Shown here: positions 53,338 through 62,764 of the stretch, in pieces | Layout: each line of letters starts with the position of its first letter | Position numbering within the stretch: position 1 is the stretch's first letter | Assembly: GCF_000619945.1 (NCBI RefSeq) | Contig: NZ_JHVC01000001.1 | Location: 715,517-779,516, forward strand | Direction of reading: 5' to 3' | Source: Clostridium lundense DSM 17049 | GTDB lineage: Bacteria; Bacillota; Clostridia; Clostridiales; Clostridiaceae | DNA: 64,000 bases | Notes under the pieces: generated by a model | The model's input: only the letters and a program-made list of their open reading frames with translations | What the model was told of the DNA's origin: nothing | Databases searched by the model: none | Translations under genes and position numbers: made by a program

Positions 53338-53603
53338 CTATTACCTCCCCCTATGTTTTGAATATAGTTGGCTATAACTATAGATGCAATAAAACTAATC
53401 AATGCATACACTAACGCTACATCTATAAAATAACTTTCATGTAGTATTAATGAAACTATTAAAATTAATATTATGGTTTTATTACCAATTACATTTATAG
53501 CAATAAGCCTATCTGCTGCACTAGGTCCTTTTAACGCCCTATACATGCATGCTATTATAGTTACTGATAAAAACATTATTGAAAATATTAGTATTTTAAT
53601 CAT
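53334..53603 (-). CDS. mrpF: Mrp antiporter subunit F
   Basis: An 89-residue protein with RALKGPSAADRLIAINVIGNKTI and YFIDVALVYALISFIASIVIANYI, the MrpF/MnhF signature. Two or three membrane segments. It lies 2 bp after mrpE. Confidence 0.92.
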   Translation of the reverse strand: MIKILIFSIMFLSVTIIACMYRALKGPSAADRLIAINVIGNKTIILILIVSLILHESYFIDVALVYALISFIASIVIANYIQNIGGGNR

Positions 53604-53605
53604 TT

Positions 53606-54076
53606 TTATTCCTCAGCTTTCAAAAGAATCTTCTCAAAATCCGATTGCAATAAATCGTTTACATTCTCTCTTTGTAAACAATGTATTGTTAACTTTTTGT
53701 CCTCCATTAACAAAGTAAGTGTTCCTGGCGTTAATGTTATAGAGTTTGCCAACAATGTTTTGCATAAAGGTGATTTAATATTTGTATCAATAGTTACTAC
53801 TTGAGGAGATATGTCCATTTTAGGACTAAGAACTATTTTAGCTACATGAAAATTTGATTTGAAAATTTCTCTTATCAAAATCGCAAAATACTTTAAACTA
53901 TAAATTATAGTTTTACCCTTTGTCTTGAAAAAATTATCCCTTTCCATAATCAGGTCTCTATTAAATTTAAAAATAAAATAGCAGACTAAACTTCCAATTA
54001 TGGAAATTTCCATATTAAGGGATTCGCATAAAACAACCCAAAACCCAAAATAAAGCGAAATAAGCCAAAATTTCAT
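53606..54076 (-). CDS. mrpE: Mrp antiporter subunit E
   Basis: A 156-residue protein with an N-terminal membrane region and the MnhE segment ESNFHVAKIVLSPKMDISPQVVTIDTNIKSPLCKTLLANSITLTPGTLTLLM in usual form (residues 60-130). It is the first gene of the operon. An AAAGG ribosome site favours the ATG at 54076; the ATG four codons earlier overlaps that site. Confidence 0.88.
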   Translation of the reverse strand: MKFWLISLYFGFWVVLCESLNMEISIIGSLVCYFIFKFNRDLIMERDNFFKTKGKTIIYSLKYFAILIREIFKSNFHVAKIVLSPKMDISPQVVTIDTNIKSPLCKTLLANSITLTPGTLTLLMEDKKLTIHCLQRENVNDLLQSDFEKILLKAEE

Positions 54077-54088
54077 CAAAAATGCCAT

Positions 54089-54404
54089 CCTTTCTTCTTC
54101 TTTTTAATTCCCTAATATTATATTATCAAATTTTATATATAGTCGTCTATATTTTTTTTGGATTTATTCATTTTTTTTAATTAACAAAATACATAAAACA
54201 TTTAATCTATAATATTTTATTATGCTAAATGAGGTAAATATAACTATTTTATAGGTATTTTATTTTGTATTTTATTACAATAAAAGAAAATGATAGCTTA
54301 TATTTTCTTTTTAAACTACCATTTTATACCATATATTAAATTTTAACCCTTTTATTCCAATTCAGTAATTAGAATATTTTTACTGTAAATATTTCATTTT
54401 TCAC
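54089..54404. other. AT-rich gap between mnmA and the Mrp operon
   Basis: About 315 bp with no ORF and no clear hairpin. It should hold the promoter of the Mrp operon (minus strand), but I cannot pick one with confidence. Confidence 0.4.
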
Positions 54405-55487
54405 TCAATCTAAATTTTTGTCAATTATACCCCCACCAATTAAAATATCTTCTGAATAAAATACAACAGATTGACCATTGGTAATAGCCCTATTTGGATC
54501 ATAAAGTCGAACTTTTATTTTGCCATTTTCAATAGGTATTATTATTCCTTTAGATGTAGAGGAACTATATCTTATTTTAACTTCCACCTCTAAAGGAGAT
54601 ATTAAATTGTCAAAAGGAATAAAATTTAATTCCTTTGCAATAAACTCTTTTTTAAATAAATCCTCATTATCACCTAAAGTAATTTCATTTTTTTCATAAT
54701 CAATTTTCACAACATACATAGGCTTTTTTAAAGCAATACCTAAACCTTTTCTTTGACCAATAGTATAATAAATTATTCCCTTATGATTTCCTAATATATT
54801 TCCTTCTTTATCAATAAAATAACCTTCTTTAGGTTCTTGGCCTATTTGTTTTTTTATAAATTTCCCATGATCATTATCCGGTATAAAACAAATTTCTTGA
54901 CTGTCCTTTTTATTGTATACATTTAAACCAATATCTTTAGCTATAGCTCTTATCTCATCCTTATTATAATCTCCACAAGGTAATAATGTATGCTCTAACT
55001 GAAATTGAGTAAAATTATATAATACATAGCTTTGGTCTTTCTTTAAATCAACACCTTTCTTTACAATAAACCTACCATCATCATTTTTATCTATCCTTGC
55101 ATAGTGTCCAGTTGCAATATAATCTGCTCCTAGATTCATTGCCCTCTTTAAAAAAGAATCAAACTTTATATATTTATTACATGCAATACAGGGATTGGGA
55201 GTCCTTCCTTGCATATATTCCTCTATAAAATTTGTTACTACCTTTTCCTTAAATTCTTCTTTAAAATTCATCACATAAAAAGGAATACCTAATTTATAAG
55301 CTACTCTTCTAGCATCATTTACAGAGGATAAGGAACAACATCCTCCTTCCTTTTCTTCATATTCCTCATCACTTTCCCATATTTGCATAGTAACTCCTAT
55401 TACTTCATAACCTTGCCTTAACAAAAGGTAAGCTGCTACTGAACTATCTACTCCTCCGCTCATACCTAGCACTACTTTTTTTGCCAC
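54405..55487 (-). CDS. mnmA: tRNA-uridine 2-thiolase MnmA
   Basis: A 360-residue protein with the ATP-pyrophosphatase loop GMSGGVDSSVAAYLL (8-22), the first catalytic Cys in RTPNPCIACNKYIKF (about 100), GHYARI, YYTIGQRKGLGI and the second Cys in QEICFIPD (about 200). It adds sulfur to U34 of tRNA Lys, Glu and Gln, taking it from the cysteine desulfurase encoded 14 bp upstream. Confidence 0.96.
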   Translation of the reverse strand: MAKKVVLGMSGGVDSSVAAYLLLRQGYEVIGVTMQIWESDEEYEEKEGGCCSLSSVNDARRVAYKLGIPFYVMNFKEEFKEKVVTNFIEEYMQGRTPNPCIACNKYIKFDSFLKRAMNLGADYIATGHYARIDKNDDGRFIVKKGVDLKKDQSYVLYNFTQFQLEHTLLPCGDYNKDEIRAIAKDIGLNVYNKKDSQEICFIPDNDHGKFIKKQIGQEPKEGYFIDKEGNILGNHKGIIYYTIGQRKGLGIALKKPMYVVKIDYEKNEITLGDNEDLFKKEFIAKELNFIPFDNLISPLEVEVKIRYSSSTSKGIIIPIENGKIKVRLYDPNRAITNGQSVVFYSEDILIGGGIIDKNLD

Positions 55488-55501
55488 TTAAATCACCAGC
55501 C

Positions 55502-56665
55502 TTAATTTTGCATTTCCTTGTTACTTTTTCTTACTTTTTGAACTATTTCCTTTAACTTATCTACTACATAATAAATATCTTCTTTTGTAGTTGTATATCC
55601 TAATGTAAGCCTTATGGACGATTTAGCAATTTTTTTATCTAAACCTAAAGCTAGTAGCACATGAGAAGGCTCCATAGCTGATGCTTGACAAGCACTTCCA
55701 CTAGAAACACAAATTCCTTCTCTGTCCAATAAAAATACTAAGTCTTCTCCATGTATCCCTGGAAAACTAACGTTCACGTTATTAGGTAATCTATTTTCTC
55801 CTAAAGGGCCATTTATCTCAACCTTCTCTATTTCTGACAACTTATCTATTAATTCATCTCGCAATCTACTTAGCCTTATACTTTCTTCTTCCATGCAGTC
55901 TAATCCTAGTTCTACAGCTTTTCCAAATCCCACTACTAGTGGAACATTTTCTGTACCTGCTCTTTTTCCTCTTTCTTGAGCTCCTCCATGAATTAAACTG
56001 TGTATTTTAATGCCTTTTTTTATATATAAAGCACCTATTCCTTTAGGCCCATATATTTTATGAGCAGATAAAGATGCCATTTGAATATTCATTTTCTTTA
56101 CATCTATAGGGATTTTACAAAATGCCTGTACTGCATCTGTATGAAATACTATATTATTTTCCCTGCATATCCTTCCTATTTCTCCTACAGGCTCTATAGT
56201 TCCTATTTCATTATTTGCAAACATTATAGAAACCAATATAGTATCATTTCTTATGCTTTTTTTTAAGTCTTCTAATTTAATAAATCCTTTATTGTCTACT
56301 GGCAAATATGTTATATCAAAACCTATATCTTCTAGATACCTACAACTATTTAATACAGCCTCGTGTTCTATTTTAGTTGTAATTATATGATTACCCTTGC
56401 ACCTATTAGCTAGAGCAAATCCTTTTATAGCCCAATTATCTGCTTCTGATGCACCACTTACTATATATATTTCTTCAGGTGTACAATTTAGTCCTTTACT
56501 TATTTTTTCCTTTGCCAATTCTATAGCCATTCTACTATTCATGGAAATGGAGTATTGAGAAGAAGGATTTCCATAATACTTCTTGAAATATGGATACATT
56601 TCATTTAATACTTCTTCTTTTATATATGTTGTCGCTGCGTGATCCATATATATTATTTTATCCAT
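55502..56665 (-). CDS. Cysteine desulfurase (IscS/NifS family)
   Basis: A 387-residue PLP enzyme: MDHAATTYIKEEVL at the start, HHIITTKIEHEAVLN, the PLP-lysine SLSAHKIYGPKG (about 205) and the catalytic Cys in GICVSSGSACQASAMEPS (about 325). It makes protein-bound persulfide for MnmA and probably for Fe-S clusters. The gene lies between cysK and mnmA in one operon. No IscU gene follows. Confidence 0.94.
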   Translation of the reverse strand: MDKIIYMDHAATTYIKEEVLNEMYPYFKKYYGNPSSQYSISMNSRMAIELAKEKISKGLNCTPEEIYIVSGASEADNWAIKGFALANRCKGNHIITTKIEHEAVLNSCRYLEDIGFDITYLPVDNKGFIKLEDLKKSIRNDTILVSIMFANNEIGTIEPVGEIGRICRENNIVFHTDAVQAFCKIPIDVKKMNIQMASLSAHKIYGPKGIGALYIKKGIKIHSLIHGGAQERGKRAGTENVPLVVGFGKAVELGLDCMEEESIRLSRLRDELIDKLSEIEKVEINGPLGENRLPNNVNVSFPGIHGEDLVFLLDREGICVSSGSACQASAMEPSHVLLALGLDKKIAKSSIRLTLGYTTTKEDIYYVVDKLKEIVQKVRKSNKEMQN

Positions 56666-56685
56666 AAATCCCTCTCCCTTCTTTC

Positions 56686-57612
56686 TTAATCAAATACTGG
56701 TGTAGATAAATATCTCATTCCAGTGTCCGGTAACATTATTATTATATTTTTCCCCTTATTTTCTTCTTTCATACCCAATTTTCCTGCTGCATATATAGCT
56801 GCTCCAGAAGATATACCAACTAATAACCCTTCCAATTTAGCTACTTCTGCTGTAGCATTAAATGCATCCTCATTTGATACCTTAATAATTTCATCTATTA
56901 TATGAGTATTTAACACAGAAGGTATAAATCCTGCTCCTATACCTTGAATCTTGTGAGAACCGGGCATTCCACCTGAAAGCACTGGTGAGCTCTCTGGTTC
57001 TACAGCTACAATTTTCACATGAGGATTTTTCTCTTTTAGAGCTTTTCCAACACCAGTAATTGTTCCACCAGTACCTACTCCTGCTACAAATATATCTATC
57101 TTACCATCCATATCTTTAAGTATTTCCATTGCAGTAGTTCTTTCATGGATTAATGGATTAGCTAAATTATTAAACTGCTGTGGTATAAAAGAATTTGGTA
57201 TTTCTTTAGATAATTCCTCTGCTTTTTTTATAGCTCCCTTCATTCCTTCTGAAGCAGGTGTCAATACAAGTTCTGCTCCATATGCTTTTAATAACTTCCT
57301 TCTTTCTATACTCATAGATTCAGGCATAATTAAAATTAATTTGTATCCTTTTGCTGCTGCTACAAAAGCTAATCCAATGCCTGTGTTTCCACTAGTTGGC
57401 TCTACGATAACGGTATCCTTATTTATTGCCCCTAATTTTTCTCCCTCTTCTATCATTGAATAAGCTATTCTGTCTTTAACACTACCTGTTGGATTAAAAT
57501 ATTCGATTTTGCTAATTAAATTTGCTTTAACCTTATGAATTTCCTCATATTTAGATAACTTTAGTAATGGTGTATTTCCTATTAATTCTATTAAATTATT
57601 ATATATTTTCAT
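56686..57612 (-). CDS. cysK: Cysteine synthase (O-acetylserine sulfhydrylase)
   Basis: A 308-residue PLP enzyme with NPTGSVKDRIAYSMI (Lys Schiff base, about 44), EPTSGNTGIGLAFVAAAKGY, VAGVGTGGTITGVG and VEPESSPVLSGG. It makes cysteine from O-acetylserine and sulfide. It lies between the Rrf2 regulator and the desulfurase, linking cysteine supply to sulfur transfer. ATG at 57612 with AAAGGAG nine bases upstream. Confidence 0.96.
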   Translation of the reverse strand: MKIYNNLIELIGNTPLLKLSKYEEIHKVKANLISKIEYFNPTGSVKDRIAYSMIEEGEKLGAINKDTVIVEPTSGNTGIGLAFVAAAKGYKLILIMPESMSIERRKLLKAYGAELVLTPASEGMKGAIKKAEELSKEIPNSFIPQQFNNLANPLIHERTTAMEILKDMDGKIDIFVAGVGTGGTITGVGKALKEKNPHVKIVAVEPESSPVLSGGMPGSHKIQGIGAGFIPSVLNTHIIDEIIKVSNEDAFNATAEVAKLEGLLVGISSGAAIYAAGKLGMKEENKGKNIIIMLPDTGMRYLSTPVFD

Positions 57613-57659
57613 AAATAACATCTCCTTTAAATTATTATTCCTATAGGACTAGTAGGTAT

Positions 57660-57710
57660 TTATCTAAAAATATATATATTATATATATTATATATAATAT
57701 ATATATTCTG
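57660..57710. repeat. Pure AT palindromic repeat at the 3' end of the Rrf2 gene
   Basis: An uninterrupted TA-rich stretch (TATATATATT / AATATATATA) that is nearly self-complementary spans the end of the Rrf2 gene, whose last codons (EYIYYI) are written by it. It may form a hairpin or slip during replication. Confidence 0.5.
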
Positions 57711-58122
57711 GATTTCTTTCTTTGTTATATTCATAAACTAAATCTTCTAGTGTAACAGAGTCTACAATAGAGTTAATAGCTTGATTTAATTTATCCCAAA
57801 GATTTTTCTTAATACATAAATCCATTATGTCCTTGTCTATGTCATCTTCTCCTACTACTTGTAGATCTCCTTCTAAGGCCCTAAGTATATCTCCAGCAGT
57901 TATTTTAGACATACTATCTGCTAATGTATAACCACCCTGAGCCCCTTTTTTACTATTTACTAAACCATTTTTTCTAAGAGCAGAAAATATTTGCTCTAAA
58001 TATTTTTCAGATATGTTTTCTCTTTCAGAAATACTTTTCAATGTTACATTTTCTGAAGAAGAATATATAGCTATATCTATCATAGCTTTTAGTCCATATC
58101 TGCCCTTAGTTGAAATTTTCAT
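57688..58122 (-). CDS. Rrf2-family regulator (IscR/CymR-like)
   Basis: A 144-residue protein: winged helix with MKISTKGRYGLKAMIDIAIY, SISERENISEKYLEQIFSALRKNGLVNSKKGAQGGYTLA. It lacks the three Cys that bind a cluster in IscR (residues 90-110 contain only one Cys, in MDLCIKKN), which fits a CymR-like cysteine-metabolism repressor. In Bacillus and Staphylococcus CymR acts with CysK, and cysK is the next gene, so this role is likely. Confidence 0.88.
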   Translation of the reverse strand: MKISTKGRYGLKAMIDIAIYSSSENVTLKSISERENISEKYLEQIFSALRKNGLVNSKKGAQGGYTLADSMSKITAGDILRALEGDLQVVGEDDIDKDIMDLCIKKNLWDKLNQAINSIVDSVTLEDLVYEYNKERNPEYIYYI

Positions 58123-58222
58123 ATCAGCACCTCTTATTTATATTAATCCTATATGTTTTATATGATTATAATACTTTAATTCAAATATGTCAATATTTAT
58201 CTACTAAAGGCGGTAAAATAAT

Positions 58223-58630
58223 TTATATAAGCTTATACAATTCCCCATCTTCTCTATTTATTCTTTTTTCTAAAAGATCAAATATAATTTCTGATTCTTT
58301 TAGAAACTCCTCTTTGTTTTTTAACAATTTACTCTTAGTATTATATTTATTCTTAAATTCTATAAATTCATTGCAAATATTACTCATTTCTTTTATATAA
58401 GCTTCACTTATACTTTTAACTGTTAAATCATTACTTTTTAACAAATCAGGATATAAATGTTTGTCTTCTGAATTCAAATGAATTTTTAACTTACCAGCTA
58501 ATATGTTTATATTTTTAGCAATTTCGGTTCCTTCATCCATACTTTCTCCACTTATTGAAAGACTTTTTATTGTGTTTACAAGTTCAGTTATTTCCAAATG
58601 TTGCCTTTTTAAATTACTTAAATTATTCAC
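58223..58630 (-). CDS. Hemerythrin-like (HHE) domain protein
   Basis: A 135-residue four-helix protein with RQHLEITELVN (His at 11), KIHLNSEDKHLYPDLLKSN (HxxxEDKH, the diiron ligand cluster, about 52-60) and a C-terminal helix RINREDGELYKLI. Family members usually have a His where this one has Asn (NRED), so one diiron ligand may be missing. It may sense or handle oxygen or nitric oxide. Single gene. Confidence 0.75.
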   Translation of the reverse strand: MNNLSNLKRQHLEITELVNTIKSLSISGESMDEGTEIAKNINILAGKLKIHLNSEDKHLYPDLLKSNDLTVKSISEAYIKEMSNICNEFIEFKNKYNTKSKLLKNKEEFLKESEIIFDLLEKRINREDGELYKLI

Positions 58631-58762
58631 ATTAATACCTCCAGTGTTCCATAAATATTTTTAATCTATAAATAAGATTATAATAGATTAAAAGTATATT
58701 TACGGTAACACTGGTTACTTATTAAATATTATTTTAAGTATATATAATATGAATTGTATCTA

Positions 58763-60586
58763 TTAAGCATTTAGCAGCTCTTTTTCTTTTTCTTCTATAA
58801 ATTGATTTGTGTATAGATTATAGTAATAACCTTTTTTCTTCATTAATTCCTCATGATCACCATTTTCTAATATTTTACCTTTTTTAATTACTAATATTTT
58901 ATCTGAAGATACTATAGTAGAAAGTCTATGCGCAATTATAAAGCTTGTTCTATCTTTTAATACTTTACAAATAGCATCCTGTATTATCTTTTCTGTTTCT
59001 GTATCAATAGATGAAGTTGCCTCATCTAACACAAATATAGCTGGATTCGCTATTATTGCCCTTGCAAAAGAAATCAATTGCTTTTCTCCTGAGGATAGCT
59101 TTCCTCCACCTTCTCCAACCTCTGTATGATATCCTTTTTCCAATTTCTCTATAAATTCATGGGCATTTACAAGTTTTGCTGCCTTTATTATTTCTTCTTC
59201 AGAAGCATCTAATTTGCCATACCTAATATTATCCATTACGCTCCCACTAAATAAATGAGGACTTTGAAGTACATATCCTAAATTTGATTGTAACCAAAGC
59301 AAAGATCTATCTTTATAATTTTTATCATCAATTAAAATTTCTCCTTTAGTAGGCTCATAAAATCTACATAACAAATTAACTATAGTACTTTTTCCAGATC
59401 CCGTCTCCCCAACAAGAGCTATTTGTTCACCTTTCTTAACTTCCAAATTAAAATTTTCAAGGACCTTCTCTCCATTTTTATATGAAAAGGATACATTTTT
59501 AAAAGATATATCTCCTTTGATTTTTTCCCAATTTTGTGTCTTAGCATTAAAAACATCGCCATACTTTTCTATTACCTCTTTGTTATCCCAAATTTCAACT
59601 TCTTCTTCAATTAAGGAAATAACTCTTTCCGCTGAAGCTTGAGCATGCTGCAACTCTGCCAAAGTGGTTGCTAATTGACTTACAGGCTCAAAAAATTGAA
59701 CAGAGTATGAGAGAAACATAACTAAGGTTCCATAACTTATATTTCTTAATATAACCGCTTTTCCTCCAAAACATAATGCTAAACCTGTACCTATACTTCC
59801 AAGAGTTAATACAATAGGTAAAAACAAAGCAGAAAAGGTCGCTGCTCTTATTGATGCATATCTCATTTCTCCTGTATCGACTTTAAATTCCTGTAAATTA
59901 TCTTCTTCCCTTACCAAAGTTTTTGTTGTAATTGCTCCGGATATACCTTCATTAAAGTTTCCTGTTATTTTTGAATTTATTTTTCTTACTTTTCTATAAG
60001 ATGCTAAAATCTTTTTTTGAAAATATATTCCTATTATAAAAAGTGGGGGAACTACCACTAGCGTTATTAAGGTAAGTTTCCAATTATGAATAATCATTAC
60101 TACCGTAAACCCTATCATCATCACCAAAGCCCAGACTAAATCTATAAGCCCCCATGATATTATCTCACTTAATCTCATAATATCAGATGTCATTCTAGAA
60201 GTTATCCATCCAATAGAATTTCTATCATAATAGGAAAGTGACAATTTTTGTAGCTTTTCAAACCCTAGTTTTCTTACATAGTTAGCAAGTCCTGTTTCTA
60301 TTTTTCCTGCATAGATAATAAAAACTTTTATATTTATAGCCTGAATTATTATAATTACCAAATATCCTAAAGTAAATTTATATATACCTTTTATATTTTC
60401 ACCTATTATAAAGTTATCTATAGCATATTTAGTAAGTAAAGGAGCTATGGCATCTATACCCGCTACTCCAATCATCAATAATACTAAAACTTTTAATTTA
60501 CTTCTAAATATAGAAATATATTTAAATAGCTTTGTCCATATACTAAAATTAAATTTTTTATCTTTTTCTTCTTCATTAAAGTTCAT
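58763..60586 (-). CDS. ABC exporter half-transporter, second subunit of a heterodimer
   Basis: A 607-residue half-transporter: six-helix ABC_membrane domain (about 20-310), then ATPase with Walker A GETGSGKST, Q-loop YVLQSPHLFSGSV, signature KLSSGEKQLISFARA and Walker B FVLDEATSSID. It follows its partner by 16 bp. The pair has the layout of LmrCD/BmrCD heterodimeric drug exporters, and the leader resembles that of bmrCD. ATG at 60586 follows GGTGG; upstream GTGs are less likely starts. Confidence 0.9.
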   Translation of the reverse strand: MNFNEEEKDKKFNFSIWTKLFKYISIFRSKLKVLVLLMIGVAGIDAIAPLLTKYAIDNFIIGENIKGIYKFTLGYLVIIIIQAINIKVFIIYAGKIETGLANYVRKLGFEKLQKLSLSYYDRNSIGWITSRMTSDIMRLSEIISWGLIDLVWALVMMIGFTVVMIIHNWKLTLITLVVVPPLFIIGIYFQKKILASYRKVRKINSKITGNFNEGISGAITTKTLVREEDNLQEFKVDTGEMRYASIRAATFSALFLPIVLTLGSIGTGLALCFGGKAVILRNISYGTLVMFLSYSVQFFEPVSQLATTLAELQHAQASAERVISLIEEEVEIWDNKEVIEKYGDVFNAKTQNWEKIKGDISFKNVSFSYKNGEKVLENFNLEVKKGEQIALVGETGSGKSTIVNLLCRFYEPTKGEILIDDKNYKDRSLLWLQSNLGYVLQSPHLFSGSVMDNIRYGKLDASEEEIIKAAKLVNAHEFIEKLEKGYHTEVGEGGGKLSSGEKQLISFARAIIANPAIFVLDEATSSIDTETEKIIQDAICKVLKDRTSFIIAHRLSTIVSSDKILVIKKGKILENGDHEELMKKKGYYYNLYTNQFIEEKEKELLNA

Positions 60587-60602
60587 ATATATCACCACCT
60601 AA

Positions 60603-62411
60603 CTAACCTACTTTTTCACTATTTATATCTTCTTTATCCGTGTTTTTTTGTATTTCCCAAATTCTTTTATATAGTCCATCATCTTTGATCAATTCCTCAT
60701 GTTTACCCATTTGTACTATCTTTCCTTTGTCCAAAACAATTATCTTATCTGCATCTTTTATTGTAGATATTCTATGAGAAATTATAAAAGTAGTAACTCC
60801 TTTACTTCTATCTTTTAAAGCTTCTCTAATTTTTTTATCTGTTTCTGTATCCACCGCACTTAAAGAATCATCAAATATAAGTATAGGAGTCTTATTTATC
60901 AACGTTCTAGCTATAGCTACTCTCTGTCTTTGTCCTCCTGAAAGAGTAACACCATTTTCTCCAACTAAAGTATCATATCCTTTTTCAAAATCAACTATAA
61001 CTTTGTGTATGGAGGCTTGGGAAGCAGCTTTCACTATTTCTTCTTCTTGTGCTTCTTTTCTACCTATTTTTATATTTTCCTTTATAGTTCTTGAATACAA
61101 AAAAGGTTCTTGTAATACCAAACCTATATTTTTTCTTATCCACTTTTTATTTATTTCTTTAAGCTCCACCCCATCTATCTTTATAGAACCCTTTTGATAA
61201 TCATAAAGTCTAGTTAAAATATAGGTAATTGAAGATTTTCCTGAACCTGTATGTCCAATAATAGCAATCCTCTCCCCTTTTCTCACTTTAAATGATACAT
61301 CCTTAAGAACAGGAATATCTTTTTCATATTCAAAATACACATCTTTAAATTCAATATTTCCCTTTATCTCTGTTTTTTTCTCATAGTTAAATTCTTCTTC
61401 TATCTTTTCATCCAATATTTCTCCAATACGATTTATAGATACAGTCATTTTACCCATATCGGAAAGAATTCTTCCAAGCTGTCTAACTGGCCATAAAAGC
61501 ATTCCTTCATAATTCATAAATACAACTAAAGTACCTAAAGATATGTTTCCTTTAGCTGCATAGTATACGCCTGCTATCAAAACACCTAATATTTGAAGCA
61601 TACATAAGAAATCTGATATACTCCAGTAATTAGCTAACAAATAGTATAACTTTAATCCTAGCTTTGTATAGTTCTCATTTTCTTTATTATACTTTTCTAT
61701 CTCATATTTTTCCCTACCAAAGGCCCTAACCACTCTAACGCCAGAAAGATTTTCCTGTAATATTGTAGTCATCTTTGCTTCCGCTTCATCAACTTCCTTA
61801 AATAAATTGCTTATTTTGGAAAAAAACAAAAAAGAGAACACAAAAATTAATGGTACTGTTCCTATTGAAATAAGAGTCATCTTTATATTCAAAGATATCA
61901 TAGCTCTAACAGAAAAAATTAATATAAAAATAGCTCTTCCTATTTCCACAAATTGAGTAGATAAAAATTTTCTTATTGTATCCACGTCAGATGTGCATCT
62001 TTGTATAAGTTCTCCTCTTTCGCTTTTAACATGATATTCATAAGGTAAATATTGTATATGATTATAAAGGTTTTCTCTTATATTTTTAGCTATATTTTCT
62101 GAAGCTTTAGCTGATAATTTACCTCTTAAAAATAGAAATATTCCCCTTATAGCAGTTAATGAAACTAAAGCCAATGAACATACCCACAAATTGTTAACTA
62201 GTAGAGATTTACCGCCTATTTTATTTATAATATTTTTTAAATATGGTGAACTTGGTAAAGGCTTATCTCCAATAATAGAATCTATAGTAATTTTTACAAC
62301 TAATGGTTCTAATGTGGCTATAAATGTTGCTATAGCTATACTAAATATAGCCCCAAAATATAGCAACTTATTTCCTTTTAAGAATTCTAATAGTCTTTTG
62401 CCACTACTCAT
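60603..62411 (-). CDS. ABC exporter half-transporter, first subunit of a heterodimer
   Basis: A 602-residue half-transporter: ABC_membrane domain (about 15-310), then ATPase with GHTGSGKSS, LVLQEPFLYSRTI, TLSGGQRQRVAIART and ILIFDDSLSAVDTETD. In heterodimeric exporters one ATP site often has Asp in place of the catalytic Glu after Walker B; here it is IFDDSLS (Asp), while the partner has LDEATS (Glu), so this is the degenerate-site subunit. Substrate probably drugs or lipids. GGGGGAAG precedes the ATG. Confidence 0.92.
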   Translation of the reverse strand: MSSGKRLLEFLKGNKLLYFGAIFSIAIATFIATLEPLVVKITIDSIIGDKPLPSSPYLKNIINKIGGKSLLVNNLWVCSLALVSLTAIRGIFLFLRGKLSAKASENIAKNIRENLYNHIQYLPYEYHVKSERGELIQRCTSDVDTIRKFLSTQFVEIGRAIFILIFSVRAMISLNIKMTLISIGTVPLIFVFSFLFFSKISNLFKEVDEAEAKMTTILQENLSGVRVVRAFGREKYEIEKYNKENENYTKLGLKLYYLLANYWSISDFLCMLQILGVLIAGVYYAAKGNISLGTLVVFMNYEGMLLWPVRQLGRILSDMGKMTVSINRIGEILDEKIEEEFNYEKKTEIKGNIEFKDVYFEYEKDIPVLKDVSFKVRKGERIAIIGHTGSGKSSITYILTRLYDYQKGSIKIDGVELKEINKKWIRKNIGLVLQEPFLYSRTIKENIKIGRKEAQEEEIVKAASQASIHKVIVDFEKGYDTLVGENGVTLSGGQRQRVAIARTLINKTPILIFDDSLSAVDTETDKKIREALKDRSKGVTTFIISHRISTIKDADKIIVLDKGKIVQMGKHEELIKDDGLYKRIWEIQKNTDKEDINSEKVG

Positions 62412-62448
62412 ATATCTTCCCCCTCTTAACTATTTTTAATTTTCCCAC

Positions 62449-62502
62449 TCAGGTGTACCTAGTTATACCTTTGTAATTAATTTTATTAGAATATCTTTTC
62501 AT
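62449..62502 (-). CDS. Leader ORF 2 before the ABC exporter, 17 residues
   Basis: Encodes MKRYSNKINYKGITRYT. GTGGAGGGGTG lies well placed before the ATG. It sits between the leader terminator and the exporter gene; it ends 37 bp before that gene's ATG. It may be a second control point. Confidence 0.5.
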   Translation of the reverse strand: MKRYSNKINYKGITRYT

Positions 62503-62527
62503 AAAAACACCCCTCCACTTAATTTAA

Positions 62528-62566
62528 AATATAAAAAAAGCTCCAGAAAAATCCTAGAGCTTTTGT
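62528..62566 (-). terminator. Leader terminator before the ABC exporter
   Basis: Minus strand AAAGCTCTAG pairs with CTGGAGCTTT (one wobble), then TTTTATA. It precedes the exporter genes by about 120 bp. Confidence 0.85.
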
Positions 62567-62601
62567 TAAAACGTTAAAAATTACATATTTAAATATTACA
62601 A

Positions 62602-62634
62602 AAGCCATAGGGCTACACAACCTACCTATGGCTT
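62602..62634 (-). promoter_or_regulatory. Leader hairpin before the terminator
   Basis: AAGCCATAGG (62602-62611) is exactly complementary to 62625-62634. It lies between leader ORF 1 and the terminator, the position of an anti-terminator or pause hairpin. Confidence 0.65.
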
Positions 62635-62654
62635 AATATAAACCTTCTTTTATT

Positions 62655-62732
62655 TTATCTATCCATTATTGGTCGTGTTTTACTATAAAATTTTATATTT
62701 AATTTGTGTCCTTTAATTACTAATAGTAACAT
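62655..62732 (-). CDS. Leader ORF 1 before the ABC exporter, 25 residues
   Basis: Starts MLLLVIKGHKLNIKFYSKTR and ends PIMDR. TTGGAGGTCGTG lies upstream. The first codons are Leu-Leu-Leu-Val-Ile, and it is followed by the hairpin and terminator. This fits a ribosome-stalling leader peptide such as BmrB of Bacillus, although the peptide sequence itself is not recognised as homologous. Confidence 0.6.
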   Translation of the reverse strand: MLLLVIKGHKLNIKFYSKTRPIMDR

Positions 62733-62764
62733 TTACACGACCTCCAATTCATTTTATATTTTTC

